Translations under genes and position numbers: made by a program | The notes under the pieces: generated by a model | Seen by the model: only the letters and a program-made list of their open reading frames with translations | The model's database searches: none | Told to the model about the DNA's origin: nothing | Part shown: positions 53,883 through 63,600 of the stretch, in pieces | Position numbering within the stretch: the first letter of the stretch is position 1 | Layout: each line of letters opens with the position of its first letter | Assembly: GCF_900116615.1 (NCBI RefSeq) | Contig: NZ_FPBF01000001.1 | Span: 787,625-851,624 of the forward strand | Direction of reading: 5' to 3' | DNA length: 64,000 nt | Source of the DNA: Algoriphagus locisalis | GTDB taxonomy: Bacteria > Bacteroidota > Bacteroidia > Cytophagales > Cyclobacteriaceae

Positions 53883-54977
53883 TTATTGTTTGAAATTTAT
53901 TTTAATTTGTTTGCCATCGATTTCGTACTTAAATCGGGCGGTATAACTCAATCCGTCAAGGATGTTTTTTAAAGTCTCTCCTTTGTATTTTCCTGAAAGA
54001 GTCAGGTTTTGATCATTGAAATTCAGTAGGGTGATTTTCACACCGAACCAGTTTTCAAGCATTTCGACAGCTTCAGGTAGGGGCGTGCTATCAAAAATGA
54101 TCGTTTGGTCCAGCCAGGCCATTACTACGTCTTCTTCGAAACTGCCTTTTTCCCAGTATTTGCCCATAGTCACAGTCTGAATCTGCTCTCCAGGAGTCAA
54201 GTAATCCAAGAACTCAGGAACCTGCTGGGATTTGACTTCTACTTTGCCAGTCAAAAGTGAGATGATGATTTTCCCATTTTGTCCTGCTTGAATATTGAAA
54301 GCCGTGCCCATCGCTCTCGTAGAAATATCCTTGGTGTGGACTATAAATGGCTTGATGGTATCATGGGCTACTTCAAAGAACGCTTCTCCATCTAAGAATA
54401 CTTCCCGAGTATTGCCCACAAAATTCTGTACATAGCGAATACTACTTCCTGCGTTCAGTTTGACCACTGATCCGTCACTGAGTGTGACGGAAGATTTCAC
54501 GCCCGGCTTAGTAGAATAAGTCAACCACTTTATTTCAGGTTTTTTTTCTATTTCGGGCATGGTAAAATACAAAATGCCAAGTGCAAATGCCAGCAGGATT
54601 AGCGCAGCTACCTTAAGTACTTGGAAATTGATTCTATACTTACTTTTTTCAGTTGTATATCTTGAAATTGTAGCCGAGGAATTAATAGGAAAACTTTTAG
54701 CTTCTCTTGGTAAATCTTTGAAATCAAGGTTTTTATCTATTTTTTCCCAAAGCGAATCTACCTGTCGCTCGTTTAACATAAATTCTTTCGAAGGCATGTT
54801 CAGAACTATCTGCCTGGCAATTCTGATATGCTCTATGCTTTGGGGGTTTCTGACAATATATTCTTCCCATTGAAGATTTCTCTTTGCGGTCGGAGACAGA
54901 ATCCATTCCCTGAAAGCAGTGTCAAGGACGAAATCTTCTACTGAGAAATTTAATTTATCCATAATGAGTCTATTCAC
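53883..54977 (-). CDS. FecR-family anti-sigma factor
   Basis: 364 aa. Cytosolic N-terminal sigma-binding region (1-120), one transmembrane segment near 125-145 (LKVAALILLAFALGILYFTM), then a periplasmic FecR domain with TKPGVKSSVTLSDGSVVKLNAGSSIRY, DGEAFFEVAHD and a C-terminal secretin-like/DUF4974 segment (LTLSGKYKGETLKNILDGLSYTARFKYEI). It holds the ECF sigma until SusC-STN binds substrate. Lies 131 bp downstream of the sigma gene. Confidence 0.93.
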   Translation of the reverse strand: MNRLIMDKLNFSVEDFVLDTAFREWILSPTAKRNLQWEEYIVRNPQSIEHIRIARQIVLNMPSKEFMLNERQVDSLWEKIDKNLDFKDLPREAKSFPINSSATISRYTTEKSKYRINFQVLKVAALILLAFALGILYFTMPEIEKKPEIKWLTYSTKPGVKSSVTLSDGSVVKLNAGSSIRYVQNFVGNTREVFLDGEAFFEVAHDTIKPFIVHTKDISTRAMGTAFNIQAGQNGKIIISLLTGKVEVKSQQVPEFLDYLTPGEQIQTVTMGKYWEKGSFEEDVVMAWLDQTIIFDSTPLPEAVEMLENWFGVKITLLNFNDQNLTLSGKYKGETLKNILDGLSYTARFKYEIDGKQIKINFKQ

Positions 54978-55108
54978 TACATTAAGGAGGCAGGAGTCAA
55001 AAGTTATCCTTCAGAATTTTAATTTTTTTTAACTTTTTCAAATCCTTCAAAAAACTACTCAATCGATTGCGAAATCATCAAAGAAAATACGCCTTTAATA
55101 GAAATTTA

Positions 55109-55711
55109 CTACAGCGCAAGGAAGGATAAAATAAGAAGGCTCAATGAAATAATTGATTTTTTCAGCGCATTTATAGCTTTCCACGCTAGGGTATAAGTAG
55201 AGCGAATGTTGATATCAAGCAGTTTGGAAGTGTCTTCATAGCTAAGTTTTTGAAAATATAGATACTGCAAGACCTCCTTCTGGCGTATAGGTAATTTTTC
55301 TAGTGCAAGCTTCATTTTAGAAGAAAGCTCAGAGGCTAGTTGACCTTGAATCAAAACATCTTCTGTCGAATCTACCAGCTCTTCTTGATCGACCATCCAA
55401 TGGATAGAAGTTCTCCGTGCATTTTTCCCCAACTCCTTATGGATTCTATTAGAAAGGGATTTGAATAAATACTGCTTGATATTAGCCTCAGTGCAGAGCT
55501 TGGATCGATAGTTCCACAAGTCTATAAAAATGTCTTGAATTGAATCCTTGACCAAGGTTTCATCTGCATGAAGGCTCATGCCAAAATTGAACAAGTCCTG
55601 TATGAAATTTCTATATATCGCCTCCAAAGCTGACTTGTCCCCTGATCGCAAATCAGACCATAACGTATCCAGAGATGGACTTTCTAGGGCGTATGTCTTA
55701 AAAAAAGTCAA
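55109..55711 (-). CDS. ECF (FecI-type) RNA polymerase sigma factor
   Basis: 200 aa read from TTG 55711; no ATG is available in frame before residue 45 and a TAA lies 13 bp upstream. Region 2 has FNFGMSLHADETLVKDSIQDIFIDLW and region 4 has LEKLPIRQKEVLQYLYFQKLSYEDTSKLLDINIRSTYTLAWKAINALKK. The C-terminus ends in a hydrophobic stretch of about 14 residues (IISLSLLILSFLAL). Would direct RNA polymerase to the susCD operon when released by FecR. Start assignment is uncertain. Confidence 0.85.
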   Translation of the reverse strand: MTFFKTYALESPSLDTLWSDLRSGDKSALEAIYRNFIQDLFNFGMSLHADETLVKDSIQDIFIDLWNYRSKLCTEANIKQYLFKSLSNRIHKELGKNARRTSIHWMVDQEELVDSTEDVLIQGQLASELSSKMKLALEKLPIRQKEVLQYLYFQKLSYEDTSKLLDINIRSTYTLAWKAINALKKSIISLSLLILSFLAL

Positions 55712-55955
55712 GATAATCTTGGGTTATTTTTATTTTGGCTAAGTAAAGAAATTTTTTAGCGCTATAAAAATTAATTATGATTAAGCGAAGGTAAAATTGT
55801 TTTGAAGAAACCCATTTTCATTTCAGTAAAAATCGGCCATCGACAGATACATTCTTAAAAAAATGTAGTATATAAAGTCTGAGAGTTATTTTGTTTTTAA
55901 AATGATGTTCTTTAATCAGGGTAAATTTTTATATAAAAGTTTACTAAGCTTATTC

Positions 55956-56519
55956 CTAAATTTTATCCAATCCCACTCTCGATTCTTCACCAGATTTTTT
56001 GAATGATGAAGGAGTCATACCTGTTTCTTTTTTGAACTGGGATGAGAGGTAAGCCACGCTGCTGTAGCCGAGTTGATCAGCTATTTCTGATAGACTCATT
56101 TCGTTGTAAATCATCAATTCCTTCACTCGTTCTATTTTTACTTTGGTGATGAATTTCTCAATGGTGATTCCTTCTACCTGTGAAAAAAGCTTACTCAGAT
56201 AAGTGTATTCATGGTTAAGTTTATCGGAGATAAAGCTTGAATAATTCTCAGATCTATTGCCATCAGAATGCTGGATGCGTTCGATTAAAATACTTTTGAT
56301 CTGAGATATCAAGGACGATTTTCCATCTTCTAACAATTCAAAACCACGAGCTTTCAAGGCAGCCGATAATTCTTTAGTTTGAATGGTGTTTAGCGGAGAA
56401 TCAAGCGTTATTTTACCCAAATCAACTGAGGAATAGGAGAGTTGGAGCTGATCTAAGGTCTCAGTAACTGAGGCAATGCATCTTGGGCAAACCATGTTTT
56501 TGACGTAAATCAGGGGCAT
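55956..56519 (-). CDS. HMA domain fused to AraC-type HTH regulator
   Basis: 187 aa. Residues 1-70 resemble a heavy-metal-associated ferredoxin fold with MVCPRCIASVTETL (CxxC at about 10-13). Residues about 85-185 carry an AraC-family double HTH (YTYLSKLFSQVEGITIEKFITKVKIERVKELM and MSLSEIADQLGYSSVAYLSSQFKKETGMTPS). Such one-protein metal sensors are common in Bacteroidota. Its target is not shown; it is separated from the ECF gene by 245 bp without a recognisable feature. Confidence 0.85.
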   Translation of the reverse strand: MPLIYVKNMVCPRCIASVTETLDQLQLSYSSVDLGKITLDSPLNTIQTKELSAALKARGFELLEDGKSSLISQIKSILIERIQHSDGNRSENYSSFISDKLNHEYTYLSKLFSQVEGITIEKFITKVKIERVKELMIYNEMSLSEIADQLGYSSVAYLSSQFKKETGMTPSSFKKSGEESRVGLDKI

Positions 56520-56593
56520 AATTCAAAGGATTAATATTCTATCAAATGTATTTGATCCTGCTTTAGTTCTCGGCCTTACCCAGTAAAAAATGC

Positions 56594-56629
56594 AAAAAGC
56601 ATCCTAGGAAATCTCAGAGGATGCTTTTT
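56594..56629. terminator. Bidirectional rho-independent terminator
   Basis: AAAAAGCATCCT (56594-56605) and AGGATGCTTTTT (56618-56629), 12-bp stem with a 12-nt loop. Between the AraC-type and DoxX-like genes. Confidence 0.88.
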
Positions 56630-56643
56630 GGATTAGAGAATAA

Positions 56644-57000
56644 TCAACTGATTTTTGCTAGAAAAACCCTGGAAACGACCAGTAAGGCCAACGCCACCAA
56701 AGGCATGATCATAGCCGAAACGGGATCCCCATTTGCAGCGTGAGCAATGAATGCTGAGATAAATGTGATACCAAAACCTGCGTAAGCCCATTCCTTTACC
56801 AGCTTAGGGAAGGCTGGAATTAGGAGTACGATAACTCCAAGTATTTTCGCGATTCCAAGTTCAATCCGGAAGAAATCCTTGAATCCCATAGCAGTAAAAC
56901 CTGCGGAAACATTCGGGTCTGCGAAATAAGCATAAGCACTGAAAAGCATCATGAGTGAGATTAGGCCTGTAGCAGTCCAATAGATAATTTTATTAGTCAT
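56644..57000 (-). CDS. DoxX-like small membrane protein
   Basis: 118 aa read from ATG 57000 (MTNKIIYWTATGLISLMMLF); a GTG six codons upstream is possible. Four transmembrane helices (about 5-23, 43-64, 68-88 and 93-114) with the DoxX-like pattern GFKDFFRIELGIAKILGVIVLL. DoxX family members take part in thiosulfate/quinone-linked or redox-stress functions; the exact role here is unknown. Divergent from the HxlR regulator, whose operator pair lies between them. Confidence 0.83.
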   Translation of the reverse strand: MTNKIIYWTATGLISLMMLFSAYAYFADPNVSAGFTAMGFKDFFRIELGIAKILGVIVLLIPAFPKLVKEWAYAGFGITFISAFIAHAANGDPVSAMIMPLVALALLVVSRVFLAKIS

Positions 57001-57017
57001 AGTGTTATTATTTGTCA

Positions 57018-57025
57018 CAAACTTA
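57018..57025 (-). promoter_or_regulatory. -7 element of the DoxX-like gene
   Basis: On the minus strand TAAGTTTG (57025-57018) matches TAnnTTTG, 17 bp before the ATG at 57000. Confidence 0.5.
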
Positions 57026-57050
57026 TCGTAATTAGCTATACATTTGTAAG

Positions 57051-57087
57051 TACTATACTCGCGTATAGTACTATACTTTGGTATAGT
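57051..57087. promoter_or_regulatory. Two HxlR-type operator palindromes, 18 bp apart
   Basis: ACTATAC-TCGC-GTATAGT (57052-57069) and ACTATAC-TTTG-GTATAGT (57070-57087) are two exact copies of the same 7-bp-arm palindrome, laid end to end with an 18-bp period. Located between the divergent DoxX and HxlR genes, so a single dimeric regulator could control both. Confidence 0.72.
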
Positions 57088-57115
57088 TCAATGTATCTCT
57101 TGTTATATTTGCCAT

Positions 57116-57508
57116 ATGGAAAAGCCAGATAAATCAAACCACAGCCAATGCACCGGGATAATTCGTCCTGTTCAGGATGCACTGGATGTTTTAAATGGAA
57201 AGTGGAAGCTGCCTATAATTGTGGCTTTGCTCCATGGATATAAGCGGTTTTCGGAAATTTCCAGACAAGTTCCTGGGATTACAGACCGCATGCTTTCGAA
57301 GGAGCTACGGGATTTGGAATTAAATCAATTGGTGAAGCGGAAAGTCTATGATACATTTCCAGTGACTGTAGAATACACCATGACTCCCTACGGTGAGACG
57401 CTTAAAGACGTAATCTCTGCGCTTCATATATGGGGAGAAAAACATCGGCAAAAAATCTTTGGCGCAGATCTAGTTAATGAACCAGTAGATAAGAGTAACC
57501 TTGGGTAA
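57116..57508 (+). CDS. HxlR-family transcriptional regulator
   Basis: 130-aa winged-HTH regulator of the HxlR/YodB type. The core is RPVQDALDVLNGKWKLPIIVALLHGYKRFSEISRQVPGITDRMLSKELRDLELNQLVKR. A single Cys in NHSQCTGII (about residue 11) corresponds to the redox-sensing Cys of YodB/HypR. It is divergent from a DoxX-like gene over two palindromes. Probably represses itself and doxX until oxidised by quinones or similar; that is by analogy. A TATATTTG at 57104-57111 leaves only 4 bp to the ATG, suggesting a nearly leaderless transcript. Confidence 0.87.
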   Translation: MEKPDKSNHSQCTGIIRPVQDALDVLNGKWKLPIIVALLHGYKRFSEISRQVPGITDRMLSKELRDLELNQLVKRKVYDTFPVTVEYTMTPYGETLKDVISALHIWGEKHRQKIFGADLVNEPVDKSNLG

Positions 57509-57580
57509 ACAGTAAATGGTCTTTTTTATTCAGAAGATTTTTTCTGCCTAATTTAATTCTTGAAAATATTTGGTTCTCTA

Positions 57581-57613
57581 TTTGCAGAACTAACTGAACT
57601 TTGTTTACCTTTG
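57581..57613 (+). promoter_or_regulatory. Promoter of the efflux operon
   Basis: TTTG (57581-57584) and TACCTTTG (57606-57613) are 21 bp apart, close to the TTTG/TAnnTTTG pair, 35 bp ahead of the GbsR-like start. Confidence 0.6.
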
Positions 57614-57648
57614 TCCCGTTACTAGCACATAACCCAAATACAACAATT

Positions 57649-58110
57649 ATGGTATTGACTGAAAAACACAAGGAACTGATTGAGCGAATCGGAGTTTTCC
57701 ATGAGCACAAAGGCATGCAGCCTTTGGTGGGAAGAATCATAGGTTTGCTTCTTGTCCATGAAGATGGGGAAGTTTCTTTTGATGAGATCGTGGAACAACT
57801 TGGAGTCAGCAAGAGTGCCGTTAGTAACGCACTGACATTCCTACAGGCAAAAGATAGATGTGTGTATTCCACGCGTCCAGGTGACAGAAAAAGATATTTT
57901 GCGCTGAAATTGAGTGATTGGAGAGCCGACTTTGCCAAGGAATTGGAAAATATCGCTGAGATCCAAAAGTTTATTGACGAAGTATTGGAAGTGAGAACCG
58001 AGAAGAATCAGGAGTTCAATTGTAAAATGAAAGACTTCTCTGATTTCTTGGGTTTCTTCAAAAAGGAAATTCCTGCGCTTTTCGAAAGGTTTAAAAGGCA
58101 ACAAGCCTAA
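57649..58110 (+). CDS. GbsR/MarR-type transcriptional regulator of efflux operon
   Basis: 153 aa read from ATG 57649 (MVLTEKHKELIERIGVFHEHKG), which fits the promoter at 57581-57613; an upstream ATT/TTG reading would pass through that promoter. HTH with FDEIVEQLGVSKSAVSNALTFLQAK and a wing with TRPGDRKRYFALKL, then a long C-terminal helix. First gene of the run that contains TolC, adaptor and pump. Probably a local repressor, as in the many Bacteroidota GbsR-RND operons. Confidence 0.87.
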   Translation: MVLTEKHKELIERIGVFHEHKGMQPLVGRIIGLLLVHEDGEVSFDEIVEQLGVSKSAVSNALTFLQAKDRCVYSTRPGDRKRYFALKLSDWRADFAKELENIAEIQKFIDEVLEVRTEKNQEFNCKMKDFSDFLGFFKKEIPALFERFKRQQA

Positions 58111-58182
58111 AAAAATTTCAACAGTAAGTTCATTAAAAACAGAACCAACTATATATTTTATAACAAACTATTAATCAACGAC

Positions 58183-59550
58183 ATGTTAAAGAAGTATTTA
58201 ACGTATGCATTTTTCTTTATAGCTCCAGCGCTGGCTGCGGGGCAAGAAACTGTGCAGGAGTTCGAAATTCCGGATACACTCACCTTGAAAGAGAGTATTC
58301 AGATCGGTTTGGAAAACAACCGAACGCTGAAAAAGGCCATCCTGGATGAGGAAAAGGCGAAATATCAGCGCAACGAGATCAGAGGAGCAGGGCTGCCCCA
58401 GTTCTCAGCTTATGGGCAATACAACAATTTTCTGGATGTATTTCCTCAGGCAGTACCAGGTGGGATTTTTGGGGGAGACCCAAATGAGATTCAGGTAATC
58501 TCTCTAGGTGTGCCACAGTCATTGAAAGCTGGTTTTGAATTGAACCAGTTGATTTTCAGCAATTCATATTTGATTGGTCTGAAAGCCGCAAAAACCGGAG
58601 AAGAGTTTTACAGGATTTTGGCAGAACAATCAGAAGAAGATGTGATTCACGAGATATCCATGAATTTCTTGGGAGTGATTCAATTGGAACTTCAGAAAGA
58701 GAATTTGCTGGCGAATATAGATCAGCTGGAGAGTTTGGAGAAAATCCTACAGTCTCAATATGATAATGATCTGGCTAGGAAAGTCGATCTCAATCGGGTG
58801 AAAGTTAACCTGACCTCCATCCAAAGTGAATTGGAAAACCTGGAGATCGGTATTTATCAGCGGGAAGGTTATTTGAAATTATTAATGGGAATTCCAGTCG
58901 ATACGGAAATCAATTTGGATCAGAGCGTAGCTGACATGGATCAGAAAGTGAAGGATTTCCAAGTTCAGGATTTCAATATTTTCGACAGAAAAGACATCCA
59001 GGTTTTAGGTGTGCAGGAGAAACTTTATGAATATGAATACAAGAATATCAAGGCTGCGCACCAGCCTCAATTAGTTGGTTTCGCAGACTGGAATAAGAAT
59101 GCATTCTCTCAGGAATTTGACTTCATGAGTCAGGGTAAGGTCTGGTACCAAGGATTTCTAATTGGTTTGAAACTTCAGATTCCGATTTTCGACGGCATGC
59201 AGACCAAATACAAGGCTGCGCAGTCCAAAGTAAGTGCCCAGCAATTGAATCTGGATCGACTTCAAGCTGAAGATGCTGCGGAATTGGAATACAAGAATGC
59301 TCTCAATAAATACTACAATTCTTTAAATACCCTTGCTTCATTAGACAGCAATCTGGATTTGGCAAACGATGTCTTTCAGGAAACCACTTTGCTTTATAAA
59401 GAAGGGCTAAGTCCATTGACAGACTTGCTCGATTCGGAGACTACTCAGCGAGAGGCACAAGCCAACTATAATAATCAAATCATTCAGGTTCGGATCGCTC
59501 AATTGGAGATTCTGAATTCTTCTGGAAAAATCAAAAATCTTTTACTGTAA
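58183..59550 (+). CDS. TolC-family outer-membrane efflux protein
   Basis: 455 aa with a signal peptide (MLKKYLTYAFFFIAPALAAGQ). Two TolC-type repeats: FEIPDTLTLKESIQIGLENNRTLKKAIL with AKYQRNEIRGAGLPQFSAYG (repeat 1), and later AQSKVSAQQLNLDRLQAEDAAELEYKNALNKYYNSL with LLYKEGLSPLTDLLDSETTQREAQANYNNQIIQVRIAQ (repeat 2). Forms the outer-membrane duct for the pump. It starts 72 bp after the regulator. Confidence 0.92.
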   Translation: MLKKYLTYAFFFIAPALAAGQETVQEFEIPDTLTLKESIQIGLENNRTLKKAILDEEKAKYQRNEIRGAGLPQFSAYGQYNNFLDVFPQAVPGGIFGGDPNEIQVISLGVPQSLKAGFELNQLIFSNSYLIGLKAAKTGEEFYRILAEQSEEDVIHEISMNFLGVIQLELQKENLLANIDQLESLEKILQSQYDNDLARKVDLNRVKVNLTSIQSELENLEIGIYQREGYLKLLMGIPVDTEINLDQSVADMDQKVKDFQVQDFNIFDRKDIQVLGVQEKLYEYEYKNIKAAHQPQLVGFADWNKNAFSQEFDFMSQGKVWYQGFLIGLKLQIPIFDGMQTKYKAAQSKVSAQQLNLDRLQAEDAAELEYKNALNKYYNSLNTLASLDSNLDLANDVFQETTLLYKEGLSPLTDLLDSETTQREAQANYNNQIIQVRIAQLEILNSSGKIKNLLL

Positions 59551-59577
59551 TAGAAAACTCATACCAACGACAAAACG

Positions 59578-60630
59578 ATGAAAAAATTAATAATCATAGC
59601 GCTTCTTCTAGTCGGTGTAGGAGCAGTTGCTTTCACGCTTTACAACAATAAGCAAGAAATGAACGAAGCGGCCACGCTTGCCATGAAGTCCAGCGAGTAT
59701 ATCTCTGTGACGGTGGAGAAAGTGGAAGAGAAAAGCGTAAACAGAAATTTCGAAGCAAATGGGATTTTTGAACCGTCTCAGGAATTGAAATTGATGTCTG
59801 AGACTTCTGGAGCGATTGTAAAAATCCACAGAAGAAAAGGCGATTACGTGCGCAAAGGCGATTTGATCGTGCAGATCGATGATCGTCTGATCAGCGCTGA
59901 ATATACGATTGCAAAACTGAATAGAGATCAGGCTGAAAAGGATCTGAAGCGTTTTGAAAATCTTGCTTCCACCGATGCAATCACGAAGAAGCAATTGGAA
60001 GAAAATGAGAAGGCTTTCAAAATCGCGGATGCTCAATTATCAGCGTTGAAAAAGAGACTGGATGACACGCAGGTCACTGCTCCGATAGCTGGATTTATCA
60101 ACGAAGACTACTACGAAATGGGAACATTGGTGAGCCCAGGAATGCCTTTGGCAGATATCATCAATAAAAATCCTTTGAAACTTTCCGTGAATGTAACTGA
60201 AAGCGAGATCTCCAAAGTAACTAAAGGCGATGAAATCGCAGTGCGAGTAAATGCGATGTCAAATCAGGACTTTACCGGGAAAGTGAATTTCATCTCTGAT
60301 AAAGCGGATGCTTCTTTCAAATACGAAGTGGAATTGATCATGAACAGTAAAAATCAAGATCAAATCAAGCCAGGTATGTTCGGAACTGCTCAGTTCAAAT
60401 TTTCTCAGGAAGAGAAGGTGCTGAAAATTGACAGAAAGTCTATCGCAGGAAGCTTGAAAGATCCGGGAGTTTACCTTATCAAAGATGGCGTGGCTGCTTA
60501 TCAGCCAGTGAAAATCCATCCTTTGGATGACGGAACAGTAGAGATCCTTGACGGATTGAAATCCGGTGACGAAGTGATCGCTTCTGGTCTGATCAATGTG
60601 AAAGAAGGAACAAAAGTCAAAGTTCAGTAA
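59578..60630 (+). CDS. RND efflux periplasmic adaptor (membrane fusion protein)
   Basis: 350 aa, anchored by one N-terminal transmembrane segment (MKKLIIIALLLVGVGAVAFTLY). Barrel-sandwich parts flank a short alpha hairpin (SGAIVKIHRRKGDYVRKGDLIVQIDDRLISA, then RDQAEKDLKRFENLASTDAITKKQLEENEKAF, then VTAPIAGFINEDYYEMGTLVSPG). A beta-barrel and a membrane-proximal domain end in LKSGDEVIASGLINVKEGTKVKVQ. Links the TolC-like protein to the RND pump; 27 bp after tolC-like and 3 bp before the pump gene. Confidence 0.92.
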   Translation: MKKLIIIALLLVGVGAVAFTLYNNKQEMNEAATLAMKSSEYISVTVEKVEEKSVNRNFEANGIFEPSQELKLMSETSGAIVKIHRRKGDYVRKGDLIVQIDDRLISAEYTIAKLNRDQAEKDLKRFENLASTDAITKKQLEENEKAFKIADAQLSALKKRLDDTQVTAPIAGFINEDYYEMGTLVSPGMPLADIINKNPLKLSVNVTESEISKVTKGDEIAVRVNAMSNQDFTGKVNFISDKADASFKYEVELIMNSKNQDQIKPGMFGTAQFKFSQEEKVLKIDRKSIAGSLKDPGVYLIKDGVAAYQPVKIHPLDDGTVEILDGLKSGDEVIASGLINVKEGTKVKVQ

Positions 60631-60633
60631 ACT

Positions 60634-63600
60634 ATGCAAATCACTAAAATATCCATACAACGGTCGACCATGGTGGTCGTGCTGTTTACCGTACTGACAT
60701 TGCTGGGACTTTTTTCCTACTCTCAGTTGTCCTACGAGCTTTTACCTAAAATGGAAACCAATGTGGTAACCATTTCTACGGTCTATCCTGGTGCAGCTCC
60801 ATCGGAAGTGGAAACTTCCGTAACTAAGAAGATCGAGGATGCGGTAGCGTCTCTGGAAGGTATCAAGTCCATGAATTCCATTTCTCAGGAAAGCATATCG
60901 ATCATCACGATTGAACTTGAAGCAGGAGAGGATGTAGATTATTCTATGCAGGATGCGCAGCGTAAGATCAATGCGATTTTGGGTGATCTTCCTGATGATG
61001 CTGACCCTCCTAGTTTGGGGAAGTTTGATTTGGATGATTTGCCTATCATGCAATTGGCAGTTTATTCAGATTTGAAGCCTTCCGAGTTTTATGATTTGAT
61101 CAAAAACAAGATTCAGCCTTCATTGGCCCAGATCAAAGGTGTTGCACAAGTGAATATGCTTGGAGGTACTGAACGTGAGATCAAAGTAAACTTGGATAGG
61201 AATAAGCTGGATGGATACGGTATTTCTCCGATTTCTGTAGCTCAGACTATCAATGCCAGTAATCTTGATTTTCCTACGGGTCGATTGAAAGATAAGGAAG
61301 GACAGGTTTTGATTCGTCTTGCGGGTAAATTCCAGAACATTCAGGACATAGAAAATCTAGTAATTGCCTATCGCTTAGATGAATCTCCGATTCAGTTGAA
61401 AGAAGTAGCTGAAGTGGAAGATTCTTACAAAGATGAGGACATTCTTACTAGACTTAACGGTAAATCAGCAATTGGTCTTACTGTACAAAAGCAATCCGAT
61501 GCCAATGCAGTGGAAGTTTCTGAAGTGTTGGAGCATGAGCTTCATACACTAGAGCAGACGTATAATGCGGAAGGTGTTTCCTTCCAGATTTCTCAAAACA
61601 CATCCGAGTTTACCTTGGAAGCGGCAAATCACGTGATTACGGATTTGGTGATTGCGATTGTGCTAGTGGCTTTGATTATGCTATTGTTCTTACATAGTAT
61701 CCGAAATGCAATCATCGTCATGGTAGCAGTTCCAGCATCCATCGTAGCAACTTTCACAGTAATGTTCTTGGCTGGTTTTACACTGAACTTGATGTCATTG
61801 CTTGCACTTTCCCTAGTGGTAGGTATTCTTGTGGATGATGCTATTGTAGTTATAGAAAATATCTACCGTCACTTGGAAATGGGTAAAACTATCGCTCAGG
61901 CATCTTATGATGGTATCCGCGAAATTGGTGCAACAGTAGTTTCTATCACCTTGGTGATTATCGTGGTATTCGTGCCATTGGCGATGACTGGTGGTTTGAT
62001 TGGAGGTATTTTGGCTCAGTTCAGTATTACTGTAGCGACAGCCACTTTGATTTCCTTGCTGGTAGCATTTACGCTGATTCCGCTGCTCACCTCTAGGTTC
62101 TCGAAGCTGGAGCATTTGGATAAGAATTCCTTCTTCGGAAAAATCGTCTATGGATTTGAGTCTGGATTGGATTCATTTGTCGACTGGTTAGTTGGAATTT
62201 TGAGATGGGGATTTGCACATAAAATCGCCTTGCTCGGAATTACTTTTGTGCTGTTTATATCTTCTTTCTTCCTAGTGATTCAAGGCTTTATCGGCTCCGA
62301 ATTCGTTTCCGAAGGTGATAGAGGAGAATTCCTACTTAGACTAGAGCTTCCAAAAGATGCAACCTTGGAGCAAACCAACTTCAAGACTCGAGAAGTAGAA
62401 GATTACCTGAGGACGTTGCCTGAAGTTACAGAAGTATTTACCACTGTGGGCGTGGCTTCTGGTCAATTTACAGGTTCTCAATCCTCTCCATTTACTTCAG
62501 AAATCCTAGTTAAGCTAGTTGACCCTGAACATAGAACTATGACGGGGCCTGATTACGCGAGAACTCTTGAGAATTACCTAGAGGAGAATATTACAGGTGC
62601 TGAATATACAGGTGTACCGATTTCTATAATGGGAACTGCGAATGATGCACCGATCCAGGTGATCGTTTCTGGGCCTGACAAAGATTCAATCCGTATTGTT
62701 TCCGATAAAATCGAAGGAATTTTAGCAGGATTGAAAGGAACACGTAAGATCGAAAGTTCTCTCGAAGACGGTAACCCAGAAATCCGTGTAGAAGTGGATC
62801 GCTATAAAATGAATGAGCTGGGCCTTTCCATGGATATGGTTGGTGGAGCGCTTCAAGTTGCCTTCAACGGTAACGACGATTCTAAATACACTGATGGAGA
62901 CTATGAATATGACATTCTAGTTAAGTTGAATGAGTTTGATAGAAAATCGATCTCAGATGTTCAAAACCTTACTTTCTTAAATAGAAGTGGTAAACTGATC
63001 AAACTAGAGCAGTTTGCGACAGTTAATCAGTCTGAAGGTCCAACCAAATTGGAAAGAAGAGACCGTGTTTCTTCTGCCAAAATCACTTCTCAGGTAGCGG
63101 GTGTTCCTTCTGGTACAGTTGGGGCAGAATTGACTGCCGCTATCGATGCGATGGAGCTTCCTCAACAAGTGCAGATCAACTATGACGGTGATATGAAAAA
63201 CCAGTCTGAAGGCTTTGGTTCATTGGGAATTGCGCTTTTGGCCTCCATTATTTTGATCTACTTGATTATGGTGGCTTTGTATGATTCTTATGTCTATCCT
63301 TTGGTGGTGATGTTCTCACTTCCAATGGCTTTGATCGGATCCTTACTTGCTTTGGCACTGACGAAAGGAACGCTTAGTATCTTCTCTATCATGGGTCTGA
63401 TCATGCTAATGGGACTTGTGGCGAAGAACGCAATTCTACTGGTCGATTTCACTAATCAGCTAAAAGCAGAAGGAGTAGAAGTGAAAGTTGCTTTGGAGAA
63501 AGCTGTGAAGATTCGTTTCCGTCCGATTCTGATGACTACGATCGCGATGGTGATTGGTATGATGCCGATTGCGTTGGCGACCGGGGCTGGTGCTGAATGG

